NCBI GenBank assembly: GCA_040752355.1
Contig: JBFMHE010000011.1
Location: 1 to 64,000, forward strand
DNA length: 64,000 nucleotides
From: Nitrospirota bacterium
GTDB taxonomy: Bacteria; Nitrospirota; Thermodesulfovibrionia; Thermodesulfovibrionales; Dissulfurispiraceae
Reading direction: 5' to 3'
How positions within the stretch are numbered: position 1 is the stretch's first letter; the number at the start of each line of letters is the position of its first letter. Shown here piece after piece: positions 25,067 to 33,417 of the stretch. The translations under genes and the position numbers were made by a program. The notes below the pieces were generated by a model, which saw only the letters and a program-made list of their open reading frames with translations, made no database searches and had not been told where the DNA came from.

Positions 25067-25462
25067 TTACAGCAATGAAAAAAGAGAACTGCCTTTTAAA
25101 GCGCGGTCGAACGTATAGGTAGTGTCACACCCCTCGCTATGATTATTCCGGCCAATGAGGTAATCGGCTAGATCCCCAGCGCCGGTCGTGTAATCATGAA
25201 CCGCCTGATGAACGAGATCTTTCATTTCGATTTCGAACTGTTTTGTGGCGAGTATTTTTTCGAGTACGCCGGCTATTTCCTTCTTGTCGTACCCATACGC
25301 AGATTCCAACACCCATACCAGCTCGCAAAGGACTATATGGCTCAGAAAGCAGCTCTTGCCTGCTGAAATGATTTTCGCGATGCAGGCAGACGCTTTTTGT
25401 GCCTGCTTTTCATCATCCCTGACAAGATAGCGAACCAGTACATTTGTATCAAGACCGCTCAT
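25067..25462 (-). CDS. vapC: VapC-type PIN-domain toxin
   Basis: The 131-residue PIN-domain RNase has the acidic active-site residues in place: GLDTNVLVRYLV (first Asp), LCELVWVL (Glu), AGDLADYLIG (Asp) and TYTFDRAL (last Asp). Toxins of this family cut tRNA or rRNA and are blocked by the cognate antitoxin. The start overlaps the upstream AbrB-type antitoxin gene by four bases (ATGA). The pair is a type II toxin-antitoxin module of the VapBC kind with a SpoVT/AbrB antitoxin. Confidence 0.9.
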   Translation of the reverse strand: MSGLDTNVLVRYLVRDDEKQAQKASACIAKIISAGKSCFLSHIVLCELVWVLESAYGYDKKEIAGVLEKILATKQFEIEMKDLVHQAVHDYTTGAGDLADYLIGRNNHSEGCDTTYTFDRALKGSSLFSLL

Positions 25463-25710
25463 CGCGTGCCGGCGCCTTTAAAACGTTTTTTGATTGCTGC
25501 CTGCATCTGCTCGGTAGAGACGGGCTTCATTCCAGGCCGGTGCAGGATTCCTTCGAGCTCTTTGATATCAACGGTAGCCGGCTGCAGCACGACCTTGCCG
25601 TCGTTTTGTATAACAAAATTGATCTTATCGCCGGGATTGAGATGCAGGTGTTCCCTTATCCTTTTGGGGATAGTGGTTTGCCCTTTCGAGGTAATCAGGG
25701 AGACAGGCAT
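25459..25710 (-). CDS. vapB: AbrB/SpoVT-family antitoxin
   Basis: The 83-residue protein has an N-terminal swapped-hairpin AbrB DNA-binding domain (SLITSKGQTTIPKRIREHL, then LNPGDKINFVIQNDGKVVLQP) and a C-terminal toxin-binding tail (MQAAIKKRFKGAG). It neutralises the PIN toxin encoded next and should autoregulate the pair. The SD AAGGAGG lies upstream of the ATG; the promoter and operator are at 25743-25775. Confidence 0.88.
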   Translation of the reverse strand: MPVSLITSKGQTTIPKRIREHLHLNPGDKINFVIQNDGKVVLQPATVDIKELEGILHRPGMKPVSTEQMQAAIKKRFKGAGTR

Positions 25711-25742
25711 AGGTGCATACCTCCTTACAAATAATATCTATC

Positions 25743-25775
25743 CTTACTTTATAGTAAGAATATAACTCCCGTCAA
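25743..25775 (-). promoter_or_regulatory. vapBC promoter with operator over the -10 box
   Basis: On the minus strand TTGACG (25770-25775), a 16-bp spacer and TATAAA (25748-25753) form the promoter. The palindrome CTTACT-TTAT-AGTAAG (25743-25758) covers the -10 box, as expected for repression by the VapBC complex. Confidence 0.7.
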
Positions 25776-25891
25776 GCGGCAGCTCCAAAGTTTCAGCCCG
25801 ATTCACCGATAACTGAACCAAAGAGCAGGACATTCGACGGGTGCGACGCCCGTTCCAGCCGTTCATCTTGTACGGAGGAGAGTACCGCACC

Positions 25892-26947
25892 ATGAAAATA
25901 GGCAGCTCGGACATCGTCATGCACAGCAGCAGCTCTTCGGGGAAAGCATACTCCCGCAAAGAGACGCTGAATGTTTGGATCGGTAACGAGAGGCCCGGCT
26001 CCGGCACTACTCCCCCCAACCGGTCTCTCCCGGTCTCCGTTACTGTGAGCACAACCGCCGTAGAAGTGTCTGCCTCGCAAGGGGGTACTACCGAAGACGG
26101 CCATATCCGCCTCGGCCCCAAAGAGAGGATGAATATGCTGCTTATCAAGGCGTTGATAAAAGCGCTGACCGGCAAGGATATCGATATCTCCCTCCCCGAG
26201 CTGCACGACCCTAAATCAGCTGTCATAGACGTGCAGGTCGCTGCGCCGGACCAAGCGGTTCCGGCGCAGCAGGGTGCGGGATGGGGCGTCGAGTACGACC
26301 GCCGCGAATCGCTTCGTGAAGATGAGACCCTGGTCTTCCGTGCGCAGGGAACAGTAAAGACTGCCGACGGCGCCGAGCTGCGCTTCAGCACGGCGCTTGC
26401 CATGAGCAGATCGTTCGTAGTCGAGAACAGCCTGAGCATACGGGAGGGAGACGCCAGGAAGATCGACCCGCTCGTTATCAATCTCGATGGGAAAGCAGTC
26501 GAGCTGGCTGAAACCTCTTTTGAGTTCGACCTGAACAGTGACGGTAAAAAAGAGCATATCGCGCTCCTCAAGCCGGGAAGCGGATTTCTCGCACTCGACA
26601 GCAATGGCGACGGCGTCATCAGCAGCGGCAGCGAGCTCTTCGGTCCGGCAAGCGGCAACGGATTCACCGAGCTGGCGGCATTCGATCAGGACGGTAATAA
26701 CTGGATCGACGAGGCCGACGCAGTCTATTCACAGCTCCGCATCTGGATGAAAAACGCGGGAGGGGAAGATACGCTCTCCACGCTCGATGAAAAGAACATC
26801 GGCGCGCTCTTCCTGGGCAGCATCACAACGAAATTCGATATGAAAGATGCCTCGAATACATCCAGGGGAGAAGCAAAGAGCGCCGGCGTCTATCTCACGG
26901 AAAGCGGCAGCGCCGGAACGCTGCAGCAGATCGATCTAACCGTATAG
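25892..26947 (+). CDS. Calcium-binding (EF-hand-like) protein of unknown role
   Basis: The 351-residue protein has a low-complexity N-terminus, a helical segment (about 90-125), then a C-terminal block typical of proteins with dockerin/EF-hand-like Ca2+ loops: FDLNSDGKKEHIALL, LDSNGDGVISSGSELFG and FDQDGNNWIDEAD. The same block is often found next to RTX or flagellar-hook-like regions, with the SQLRIWMKN motif. No signal peptide is visible, so it may leave by a type I route or stay inside. The ATG at 25892 is preferred (GGAGGAG 11 bases upstream). Confidence 0.65.
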   Translation: MKIGSSDIVMHSSSSSGKAYSRKETLNVWIGNERPGSGTTPPNRSLPVSVTVSTTAVEVSASQGGTTEDGHIRLGPKERMNMLLIKALIKALTGKDIDISLPELHDPKSAVIDVQVAAPDQAVPAQQGAGWGVEYDRRESLREDETLVFRAQGTVKTADGAELRFSTALAMSRSFVVENSLSIREGDARKIDPLVINLDGKAVELAETSFEFDLNSDGKKEHIALLKPGSGFLALDSNGDGVISSGSELFGPASGNGFTELAAFDQDGNNWIDEADAVYSQLRIWMKNAGGEDTLSTLDEKNIGALFLGSITTKFDMKDASNTSRGEAKSAGVYLTESGSAGTLQQIDLTV

Positions 26948-27024
26948 CCGCAGATATTCCCTCTTCTTTCAGGCAAAAAACGTTCTTCTTCCACCGGAAA
27001 AACTGTTATACTTATTTTCGTATC

Positions 27025-27411
27025 ATGCCCCACAGCATAAAAATAAAAGTCTACTACGAAGACACCGATGCAGGCGGTGTCGTTTACTACGGCAGGTATC
27101 TCGGCCTCCTCGAACGCGCGCGCACCGAATTCCTCTCAGAGCGCGGCATCAGCGTCGCCGACCTCCATTACCGGGGACTCTTTCTTGTCGTCACCCGCGT
27201 CGACATCTCCTATAAAAAACCCGCCCGCCTCGGCGACCTCATCGACATCACCACGGAGGTTACCGAAATCCGCAACGCCTCGATGACCCTGAAGAACCAG
27301 GTCCTGCGCGATAACGCTCTCCTCGCCGAGGCGCACGTCACCTTCGCCTGCATCGATAAAGACGGCAGGCCGAAGAGGCTGCCCGGAGAGTTGAAGGATC
27401 TGGGGACCTAG
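27025..27411 (+). CDS. ybgC: YbgC/FadM-type acyl-CoA thioesterase (hotdog fold)
   Basis: The 128-residue hotdog-fold enzyme has the catalytic signature YYEDTDAGGVVYYGRYLGLL (residues about 9-28), with the Asp of the YbgC/4-hydroxybenzoyl-CoA thioesterase group. It hydrolyses acyl-CoA esters. YbgC usually sits with tolQRA, but here it stands alone between a Ca-binding protein and PBP4. There is no clear SD; a TTATAC box ends 14 bases before the ATG, implying a very short leader. Confidence 0.88.
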   Translation: MPHSIKIKVYYEDTDAGGVVYYGRYLGLLERARTEFLSERGISVADLHYRGLFLVVTRVDISYKKPARLGDLIDITTEVTEIRNASMTLKNQVLRDNALLAEAHVTFACIDKDGRPKRLPGELKDLGT

Positions 27412-27414
27412 ATT

Positions 27415-27440
27415 CCGCGGGCAGGGTATTTCTGCCGCGG
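27415..27440 (+). terminator. Hairpin after ybgC
   Basis: CCGCGGGCAG and CTGCCGCGG pair with one bulged G around a 7-nt loop, right after the ybgC stop. No T tract follows. Confidence 0.45.
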
Positions 27441-27523
27441 CCGGCTGCCGGCTACCCGTGCTCAACTCACGAGGCCCTCGTCTTTCCGGAGATTCGGTCT
27501 CTTACGGAGCAGGAGAGCTGCGC

Positions 27524-28987
27524 TTAGCGCTGGCGCGAAAGGGTCGAGAGCAGGTCGCAGAAGCGATCCTGCAACTCGCGCGTATCGGCAGGAGAGCCGA
27601 GATAGTTGTTCGCCAGGAGGGAAAAGGCGAGCAGCTCGCCCTCACGTGTCGCGAGATAGCCCGAGAGCGCCCTCACCTGGCTGAAATAGCCGGTCTTGGC
27701 GCGGACATTGCTCTCGGCTCCCGTGCTTCTCATCCTCCGTTCGAGCGTGCCGTCGACTCCCGCAACCGGAAGCGAGTCATAGAAATAGCTGAAGTGCTCG
27801 TGCTTCGCCATGGCATCGAGCAGTATCACGGTGTGGAGCGGCGTCACGAGATTGAGCCGGGAGAGGCCCGACCCGTCGTGTATGGCGACCGCTTCGGGAG
27901 GTATCCCCATCGCGGCAAGCGTATCTTTCATCACCGCTGACGCCCGGGCCGTCGATCCCTCCCCACCGATGACCTTTCCTATGGTCCTGAAGAGCTGTTC
28001 GGCATAGAGGTTCCTGCTCAGCTTGTTGGTGATCCTGATGAGGTCGGATAACGGCGGCGAGGTATAAACGGCGACGGTCTTCGAGGAGGCGTACTCAGGC
28101 GACGTACGCAGCTCGCCGATGTCGAGGGCGCCTCCCGAAACAGCAATACCCTTCGATTCGAGCATCTCCTTCAAAACAGTGGCCGCGAAGTGTGTCGGGT
28201 TATGAACGCTGATGGATTGGGAGAGCGGCTGCGACGCCGCTGCTATGAAGCCCGAAATCCTGATGCGATTAGCGCCGGGCTCGCGAACAAAACGGAGCGC
28301 GTTGGGCCGGTCTGCCGGAGCGGTGACAGCCTGGTTTATGACGGTCACGTACCGGGTGTCAGGAGTAATCTTCACCGTCGCCGGGTCGCCGGCATGGGGT
28401 CCCGGCGTTATGTGGACGGTTATGCTGTTGTCGTTGAACGTGAGACCGCTGATCTGCGCCGCATAGCCGAAGGTCTCGTCATCCCAGGACCATCCTGTTC
28501 CCAGGAGCTGGTCGTCGAAGGCGGTATCGTCGCCGATAACCCTGCCCCTGATCTCCCGTATGCCTCCGGCGATAAGCTTCTCAATCCATGCTTCGAACAC
28601 CGCCGCCGAAAGCGTGGGGTCGCCGCTGCCGCGCACCACGAGGTCGCCGTGGAGTATGCCGTCCTTTGCTTCGCCGACCGCCGAGAGCTCGGTGGTGTAC
28701 CTGAACTCGGGGCCGAGCTTTACGAGGGCGACGGCGGTGGTGAACAGCTTCATGCTCGAGGCGGGAGTGAACGCCTTCTGTTCATCACGCCGGTAGACGA
28801 CCCGGCCGGTCTCGGTCGACCTCACGGCCGCGCCCCACCGCGCAGCGGCAAAGGCGGGAGCATCGAAAAGCTCATCGAACCCGGTATCCCGCGGGACTGA
28901 AGCGCAGGCGACGAGGGAGAGGAACAGGAGGGCAACCAGACCCGCCCTCCAGCTCTTCTCCCCTATCCTCTCGACGATATTCCCCAC
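27524..28987 (-). CDS. dacB: D-alanyl-D-alanine carboxypeptidase/endopeptidase, PBP4 (S13)
   Basis: The 487-residue class C low-molecular-weight PBP has catalytic motifs PASSMKLF (SxxK, about 77-84), SRN in ITNKLSRNLYAEQ (SxN) and VRAKTGYFS (KTG), with the long S13 insertion between SxxK and SxN. The N-terminus ends in a lipobox (FLSLVAC), so it should be a lipoprotein rather than a soluble periplasmic enzyme. It trims or cuts cross-linked peptidoglycan. The GTG start at 28987 has GGAG five bases upstream. The tautomerase gene lies just upstream. Confidence 0.9.
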   Translation of the reverse strand: MGNIVERIGEKSWRAGLVALLFLSLVACASVPRDTGFDELFDAPAFAAARWGAAVRSTETGRVVYRRDEQKAFTPASSMKLFTTAVALVKLGPEFRYTTELSAVGEAKDGILHGDLVVRGSGDPTLSAAVFEAWIEKLIAGGIREIRGRVIGDDTAFDDQLLGTGWSWDDETFGYAAQISGLTFNDNSITVHITPGPHAGDPATVKITPDTRYVTVINQAVTAPADRPNALRFVREPGANRIRISGFIAAASQPLSQSISVHNPTHFAATVLKEMLESKGIAVSGGALDIGELRTSPEYASSKTVAVYTSPPLSDLIRITNKLSRNLYAEQLFRTIGKVIGGEGSTARASAVMKDTLAAMGIPPEAVAIHDGSGLSRLNLVTPLHTVILLDAMAKHEHFSYFYDSLPVAGVDGTLERRMRSTGAESNVRAKTGYFSQVRALSGYLATREGELLAFSLLANNYLGSPADTRELQDRFCDLLSTLSRQR

Positions 28988-29003
28988 CGCTGCTCCACGA
29001 CGG

Positions 29004-29204
29004 TCAGCCGCGCTGCCGGCGGACGGTCACCGACTCCCCGCCGATCCCCCAGTTATCGGTCTCGACCTCGTCGATAATGACCATCGTCGTCTGGGGGTTC
29101 TTTCCGAGCACCTCGGCCAGCAGTTTCGTAGCGCCGCTGATGAGCTGCGCCTTCTGCTCCTGTGTCGCTCCGTCCTTGGTTATCCTGATGTTGACATAGG
29201 GCAT
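29004..29204 (-). CDS. 4-oxalocrotonate tautomerase family protein
   Basis: The 66-residue protein keeps the catalytic N-terminal proline exposed after Met removal (MPYVNIRITKDG) and the arginine-bearing loop. The motif VIIDEVETDNWGIGGESV is characteristic. Small tautomerases of this type form hexamers and act on enol-keto substrates; the physiological one is unknown. The start at 29204 is set by the proline rule and the SD GGAGGAGG; longer in-frame upstream sequence is not part of the family. It is 16 bases from the dacB start, so possibly co-transcribed. Confidence 0.88.
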   Translation of the reverse strand: MPYVNIRITKDGATQEQKAQLISGATKLLAEVLGKNPQTTMVIIDEVETDNWGIGGESVTVRRQRG

Positions 29205-29356
29205 ACGCCTCCTCCGTGTACGAGAAATCACCTTTATGATTATACCATTAGTTCCCCCGGACACCTGAAAGAGGAGACTTTCGCCCGAGGCCCTGAACAG
29301 GGGACCTGATAGAGGGATCCACTTCGAACAGATTTTTGATGAGACACTTCGGGGGA

Positions 29357-29387
29357 TTGAAAACAGGGGGGCCGTTTTGTTTATAAT
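29357..29387 (+). promoter_or_regulatory. Promoter of the tri-heme cytochrome gene
   Basis: TTGAAA (29357-29362) and a perfect TATAAT (29382-29387) are 19 bp apart, a slightly long spacer. About 85 bases of leader follow before the start codon. Confidence 0.5.
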
Positions 29388-29479
29388 GGAGCCCAAGGTC
29401 TCCGGCCCTGGGGATCAATCATCAAAGGGGGGCAGCCGGTGTCCGCGTCGGACGCGAGGAGGGCTGCAGCACCGATCTT
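29388..29479 (+). other. Structured leader upstream of the tri-heme cytochrome
   Basis: The leader folds around GCAGCC...GGCTGC (about 29432-29476), enclosing GTCCG-CGT-CGGAC and the overlapping CGCGTC/GACGCG. The loop sequence GGTG can pair with CACC after the outer stem, a pseudoknot-like option. It does not match the GEMM cyclic-di-GMP consensus that often precedes cytochrome genes. Confidence 0.3.
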
Positions 29480-29794
29480 ATGAGGATGCCTATTTTCCTT
29501 TCGGCTCTTATCCTGCATCTCGCTTTATCGGGCAGTGCAACCGCAGTTCCACCCGGCAAGAAGGTGACGTGGAAGACAGCGATGGGCGCCGTGGTCTTCA
29601 GCGGCAGCGTTCATGCAGACCATGGGGTCTCCTGTGTCGACTGCCACCCGCAGGTTTTCGATCAAAAAAAGGGCGCCGCCAGATTCAAAATGTCCGATAT
29701 AAAGGCAGGAAAGTTCTGCGGGGCATGCCACAACGGGGAGAGGGCGTTCAAGGCAAGCGACGGGCTCAACTGCTTACGGTGCCATAACCGTTAG
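29480..29794 (+). CDS. Tri-heme c-type cytochrome (c7/c3-like), periplasmic
   Basis: The 104-residue protein has a signal peptide (to about SATA) and three CxxCH haem c sites: CVDCH, CGACH and CLRCH. Extra histidines (SGSVHADHG) suit bis-histidine coordination. It resembles small periplasmic electron-shuttle cytochromes of class III/c7. It stands alone; cytochrome maturation genes are not in the window. The convergent GGDEF gene follows 42 bases after. Confidence 0.9.
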   Translation: MRMPIFLSALILHLALSGSATAVPPGKKVTWKTAMGAVVFSGSVHADHGVSCVDCHPQVFDQKKGAARFKMSDIKAGKFCGACHNGERAFKASDGLNCLRCHNR

Positions 29795-29836
29795 GGAAAC
29801 GGCCGGCCCAGTTTCAGGTACGCACGGCCGGGAATG

Positions 29837-31072
29837 CTATGCTATCCAGGCGACCTGGTCGCGCCCGGAGTTTTTCGCCTTGTATAAGCCGTCATCCGCC
29901 TTTTTCAGGGCGGCGTCCATGTCCTTGTCACTGCCGGAGACACAGGAGATACCGAGGCTCACCGTAATGGTTATTGTCTGCCCGCCGGGCACGGTAAAGG
30001 GGGTCTCCCTCACCATCCGCAGTATGCGCTGTGCGATAGTAAGGGTCTCCTCGAAGTCGGTATTCGGCAGCACCACGAGAAACTCTTCACCGCCATAGCG
30101 GCCCACAAAGTCGTAGACACGAATCGAGCTCCTGATAAGGCTCGATAGATTCCTCAGTATTTCGTCCCCGACAAGATGTCCGTACCGGTCGTTGATGTCT
30201 TTGAAATGATCGACATCGACCATGATGAATCCCAGGAAATTCTTTATAATCCTGCCGTCGCTGTGCCTCACCACCTTCGAGAACTCTTCCTCCGCCCTCG
30301 TGATCAGGTAGCCCCTGGTGAACAGACCGGTCAGACCGTCGGTCTTTGCCATTCTTTCGAGCTCTTTCTGTGTCTCGGTCAATTCCTTCGTCGATTTGCT
30401 CATGAGCCCGAAAAGGATGCCGAACACAAAGAACAGCACGGCGGAGAGGATGAGGGAAAGCGACAGCATAACCTTCTTGATCTCGTTCTTATAGCGGGTG
30501 ATGTCGATATATACCTCGAAGCTCCCGATCACCTCATGATCGTCATTGATAATCGGCAGGTATGTTTCAACCACATCGACATTGAAGCGTTTTTCTCCCT
30601 CGAGGTCGAGGATGCCGTCTTTTTTCAATATTGTGGAAGCAATCTCGCCCTTGAGCGCCCGTGCCAGCAATTCGTTCTTGGCATCCACTCTTCCGACAAT
30701 CGAATGATCAGTGCTGTAAACAACCCTCTTGCCGGCATCGAAGAGCTTGATCTTATACATATTGAAGGGGTGAAGGTATCGTTTCATCCTCAGGTCAAGC
30801 TCAGGGAGATATTCCGGGGAAATGGAAAAGGTCTGCTTGCCGTCCGCTCCTGCTGAAACCAGCCTCTCCTGCTCCCGCTCGTATATCGCATAGGCAACGC
30901 TCATCGAGTTCATTTCAGCTTCGCGGATTATATGGGAGGAAAGTATGCGGTAGATACCGCCGCTCACGAGCAGGAGGATGGAGATAACCGAGAGGACCGA
31001 GAACACCGTGAATACCCGCAATACCTGCTTGGGATTCCTTCTGCTGCTGATGGAGGTCAGCGGTTCTGCCAT
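29837..31072 (-). CDS. Membrane-anchored diguanylate cyclase (GGDEF)
   Basis: The protein of about 411 residues has one membrane helix near the N-terminus (FTVFSVLSVISILLLVSGG), a periplasmic sensor-like region (about 45-195), a second helix (about 205-228) and a C-terminal GGDEF domain with an intact GGEEF active site (GRYGGEEF). RxxD five residues before it (RVYD) is the inhibitory I-site, so cyclic-di-GMP feedback is expected. The start is uncertain: ATG 31072 or ATG 31090, neither with a strong SD. It is divergent from leuC. Confidence 0.9.
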   Translation of the reverse strand: MAEPLTSISSRRNPKQVLRVFTVFSVLSVISILLLVSGGIYRILSSHIIREAEMNSMSVAYAIYEREQERLVSAGADGKQTFSISPEYLPELDLRMKRYLHPFNMYKIKLFDAGKRVVYSTDHSIVGRVDAKNELLARALKGEIASTILKKDGILDLEGEKRFNVDVVETYLPIINDDHEVIGSFEVYIDITRYKNEIKKVMLSLSLILSAVLFFVFGILFGLMSKSTKELTETQKELERMAKTDGLTGLFTRGYLITRAEEEFSKVVRHSDGRIIKNFLGFIMVDVDHFKDINDRYGHLVGDEILRNLSSLIRSSIRVYDFVGRYGGEEFLVVLPNTDFEETLTIAQRILRMVRETPFTVPGGQTITITVSLGISCVSGSDKDMDAALKKADDGLYKAKNSGRDQVAWIA

Positions 31073-31125
31073 GGTGGAATACCATAGCATATTGCCCTAC
31101 CCACGTCAATCGACGCACCCCGCCC

Positions 31126-31155
31126 TTGTCAATCCCCCTTTCATAACGATATAAT
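31126..31155 (+). promoter_or_regulatory. leuC promoter
   Basis: TTGTCA (31126-31131), an 18-bp spacer and a perfect TATAAT (31150-31155), about 30 bases before the leuC ATG (SD GGAGG). Confidence 0.75.
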
Positions 31156-31187
31156 AGCTTTTTCAATGATTTCATCCTGGAGGGACC

Positions 31188-32447
31188 ATGACGATTACCG
31201 AGAAGATTCTTGCAGCCCATGCCGGCAAAAAGGAAGTATCCCCCGGCGAGCTGATAAATGCAAAGGTCGATCTGATCCTTGCCAATGACATCACCGCTCC
31301 CATAGCCATTCAGGAGTTCAAGAAGACCGGCGCGAAGGGGGTCTTCGACAAGGAGCGGGTGGCGCTCATCCCCGACCACTTTACTCCCCAGAAGGATATA
31401 AAGGCTGCCGAGCAGTGCAAGATGCTGCGGGACTTTTCCCGCGAGCAGCGCCTCGACCTCTACTTCGAGGTAGGCAGGATGGGCGTCGAGCACGCGCTCC
31501 TGCCCGAGCAGGGGCTGGTCGGGCCGGGCGATCTCGTTATCGGCGCCGACAGCCATACCTGCACCTACGGCGCCCTCGGCGCCTTTGCGACCGGCGTCGG
31601 TTCGACCGATGTCGCAGCCGCCATGGCGACCGGGGAGTGCTGGTTCAAAGTGCCCGAATCGATGAAGTTCGTCTACCGCGGGAAGCTGAGCAAGTGGGTC
31701 GGCGGCAAGGACCTCATTCTCCATACCATCGGCGATATCGGTGTGGACGGTGCGCTCTACCGGGCGATGGAGTTCGAGGGCGAGGCGATACGGAGCCTCC
31801 CCATGTACGGCCGTCTCACCATGTGCAACATGGCGATCGAAGCCGGCGGAAAAAACGGCGTCATCGTGCCCGATGCCGTTACCGATGACTATGTAAAGGG
31901 GAGGACACGGAGACCTTATACCTTCTACACCTCCGACTCCGGGGCGCGCTATGCGGAGATCAGGGAGTACGACTGTTCGAGGATACCGCTCACGGTCGCC
32001 TGCCCTCATCTGCCTTCGAATACCAAGCCGGCGGCGGAGCTCGCCCATATCACCATCGATCAGGTCGTGATCGGCTCCTGCACCAACGGAAGGCTCGAGG
32101 ACCTGCGCGAGGCAGCGCAGGTGCTCAAGGGCAGAAAGGTCAATGCCAATGTCAGGATGATCGTGATCCCCGCAACGCAGCTGATCTACAAGCAGGCGAT
32201 GCAGGAGGGGCTCATCGATATCTTCATCGACGCAGAGGCGGTGGTCTCGACCCCGACCTGCGGTCCCTGCCTCGGCGGCCACATGGGTATCCTGGCGAAG
32301 GGAGAGCGTGCGCTGGCGACGACGAACAGGAACTTCGTCGGCAGGATGGGCCATCCCGAGAGCGAAGTCTACCTCTCCAACCCGGCCGTAGCCGCAGCTT
32401 CAGCGGTACTCGGCAAGATCGGGGTGCCGGAAGAGCTGGGGCTATAG
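31188..32447 (+). CDS. leuC: 3-isopropylmalate dehydratase, large subunit
   Basis: The 419-residue aconitase-family protein has the [4Fe-4S] ligands in GSCTNG (about 297-302) and [10 protein letters not shown] (about 356-365), plus [10 protein letters not shown] near 121. It isomerises 2- to 3-isopropylmalate with the small subunit LeuD. The length fits the shorter bacterial/archaeal type that pairs with a stand-alone small subunit. leuD and leuB do not follow here; a RidA-family gene starts three bases after the stop. Confidence 0.95.
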   Translation: MTITEKILAAHAGKKEVSPGELINAKVDLILANDITAPIAIQEFKKTGAKGVFDKERVALIPDHFTPQKDIKAAEQCKMLRDFSREQRLDLYFEVGRMGVEHALLPEQGLVGPGDLVIGADSHTCTYGALGAFATGVGSTDVAAAMATGECWFKVPESMKFVYRGKLSKWVGGKDLILHTIGDIGVDGALYRAMEFEGEAIRSLPMYGRLTMCNMAIEAGGKNGVIVPDAVTDDYVKGRTRRPYTFYTSDSGARYAEIREYDCSRIPLTVACPHLPSNTKPAAELAHITIDQVVIGSCTNGRLEDLREAAQVLKGRKVNANVRMIVIPATQLIYKQAMQEGLIDIFIDAEAVVSTPTCGPCLGGHMGILAKGERALATTNRNFVGRMGHPESEVYLSNPAVAAASAVLGKIGVPEELGL

Positions 32448-32450
32448 GAG

Positions 32451-32963
32451 ATGACACCTGAAGAGAGACTGAAGTCACTCGGCATCACGCTGCCGGAAGC
32501 GCCGCAGCCGCTCGGCGCCTATGTTCCCTGTGTCCAGACAGGAACCCTCCTGTATGTGAGCGGAATTCTCCCCCTGCGCGAAGGCGCACTCGCCAGGAGG
32601 GGCAAGGTCGGCGATACGGTATCGCCGGAAGATGCCCGGGAGGATGCCCGACAGATCGTTATCAACGCTCTCGCCGTCGTGACATCCTTCCTGGGGAGCC
32701 TCGAACGGGTCAAGCGGTGCGTCCGCCTCAACGGCTATGTGGCTTCCGCTCCCGATTTCGCGGAGCAGCCGAAGGTGCTCAATGCAGCATCGGACTTGCT
32801 CTTCGAGATACTCGGAGACGCGGGGAGACACACCCGGACAGCGATAGGCGTGGCCGTCCTCCCGCTCGATGCGCCTCTGGAAATCGATTTCATCTTCGAA
32901 ATTGCGCCGCAGGTCTCCTCGGATCGGGCCACTGTCTCGCAGCCGGCAGAGATGCGTTTCTAA
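32451..32963 (+). CDS. RidA (YjgF/YER057c) family protein
   Basis: The 170-residue protein matches the longer YjgH/AtuJ-like RidA branch: LPEAPQPLGAYVPCVQTG, LLYVSGILPL, then LNGYVASAPDFAEQP and an RTAIGVAVLPLDAPLEIDF end carrying the conserved arginine. RidA proteins hydrolyse reactive enamine/imine intermediates from amino-acid metabolism, which suits coupling to leuC. It starts three bases after leuC, with the leuC stop forming part of an AGGAG site. Confidence 0.85.
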   Translation: MTPEERLKSLGITLPEAPQPLGAYVPCVQTGTLLYVSGILPLREGALARRGKVGDTVSPEDAREDARQIVINALAVVTSFLGSLERVKRCVRLNGYVASAPDFAEQPKVLNAASDLLFEILGDAGRHTRTAIGVAVLPLDAPLEIDFIFEIAPQVSSDRATVSQPAEMRF

Positions 32964-33011
32964 CGGGAAAGAGGGCGGGACACCACTCGTGGTGTACAGG
33001 ACGACAGGTGC

Positions 33012-33239
33012 TTACACATACCATTCACTGCTCGTTCTCAGCCGCTGCCCGCAGTGAGGGCAGAAGTTCAGCTTGATCCGGTGCAGGCTGAAGTCAGGAT
33101 AGACCTCTTCGAGAGGCAGGAAATCGATGCCGCTCTCCTTGATGGCAAGGCAGCACCAGTTCTCCTTGATATGGTATCGCCTGAAATCAGTCCATAACGA
33201 CAAGGTAGAGGTGTCTCCCCTCCTATCATCATCATTCAT
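33012..33239 (-). CDS. Small zinc-ribbon protein, unknown function
   Basis: The 75-residue protein has a charged N-terminus, a WTDFRRYHIKENWCCLAIKE segment and a C-terminal half zinc knuckle, NFCPHCGQRL, which with the earlier CC could make a four-cysteine site. The ATG at 33239 is set by the SD GGAGGAGG; the frame stays open upstream, but that extension runs through a short tandem repeat and into the radical SAM gene and is unlikely to be coding. It lies downstream of and parallel to the radical SAM gene. Confidence 0.6.
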   Translation of the reverse strand: MNDDDRRGDTSTLSLWTDFRRYHIKENWCCLAIKESGIDFLPLEEVYPDFSLHRIKLNFCPHCGQRLRTSSEWYV

Positions 33240-33248
33240 GGGAACCTC

Positions 33249-33295
33249 CTCCGGCCATCTTCTCTCCGGCCATCTTCCAGCCGGCCATCCGGCAG
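33249..33295. repeat. Three tandem 15-bp CCGGCCATCTTC-type repeats
   Basis: About three imperfect copies of CTCCGGCCATCTTCT lie immediately upstream of the zinc-ribbon start codon. The copy nearest the gene includes part of its ribosome binding site. Confidence 0.55.
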
Positions 33296-33417
33296 TAGCT
33301 GTTACCAAAAAACCGTTTTCTTCCTGCATACCGGCTTCCACAGAGCGGGTATCCCGCCCTCTTCTTATATATATTATGCCCCTTTTTAAGGTTTGAAGCA
33401 TGTTTTTATTCAGCAAC

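Noticed and set aside
29388-29479. GEMM cyclic-di-GMP riboswitch before the cytochrome gene
   Set aside because: The conserved GGCAAACC and GGGACGCAAAGCC segments are absent.
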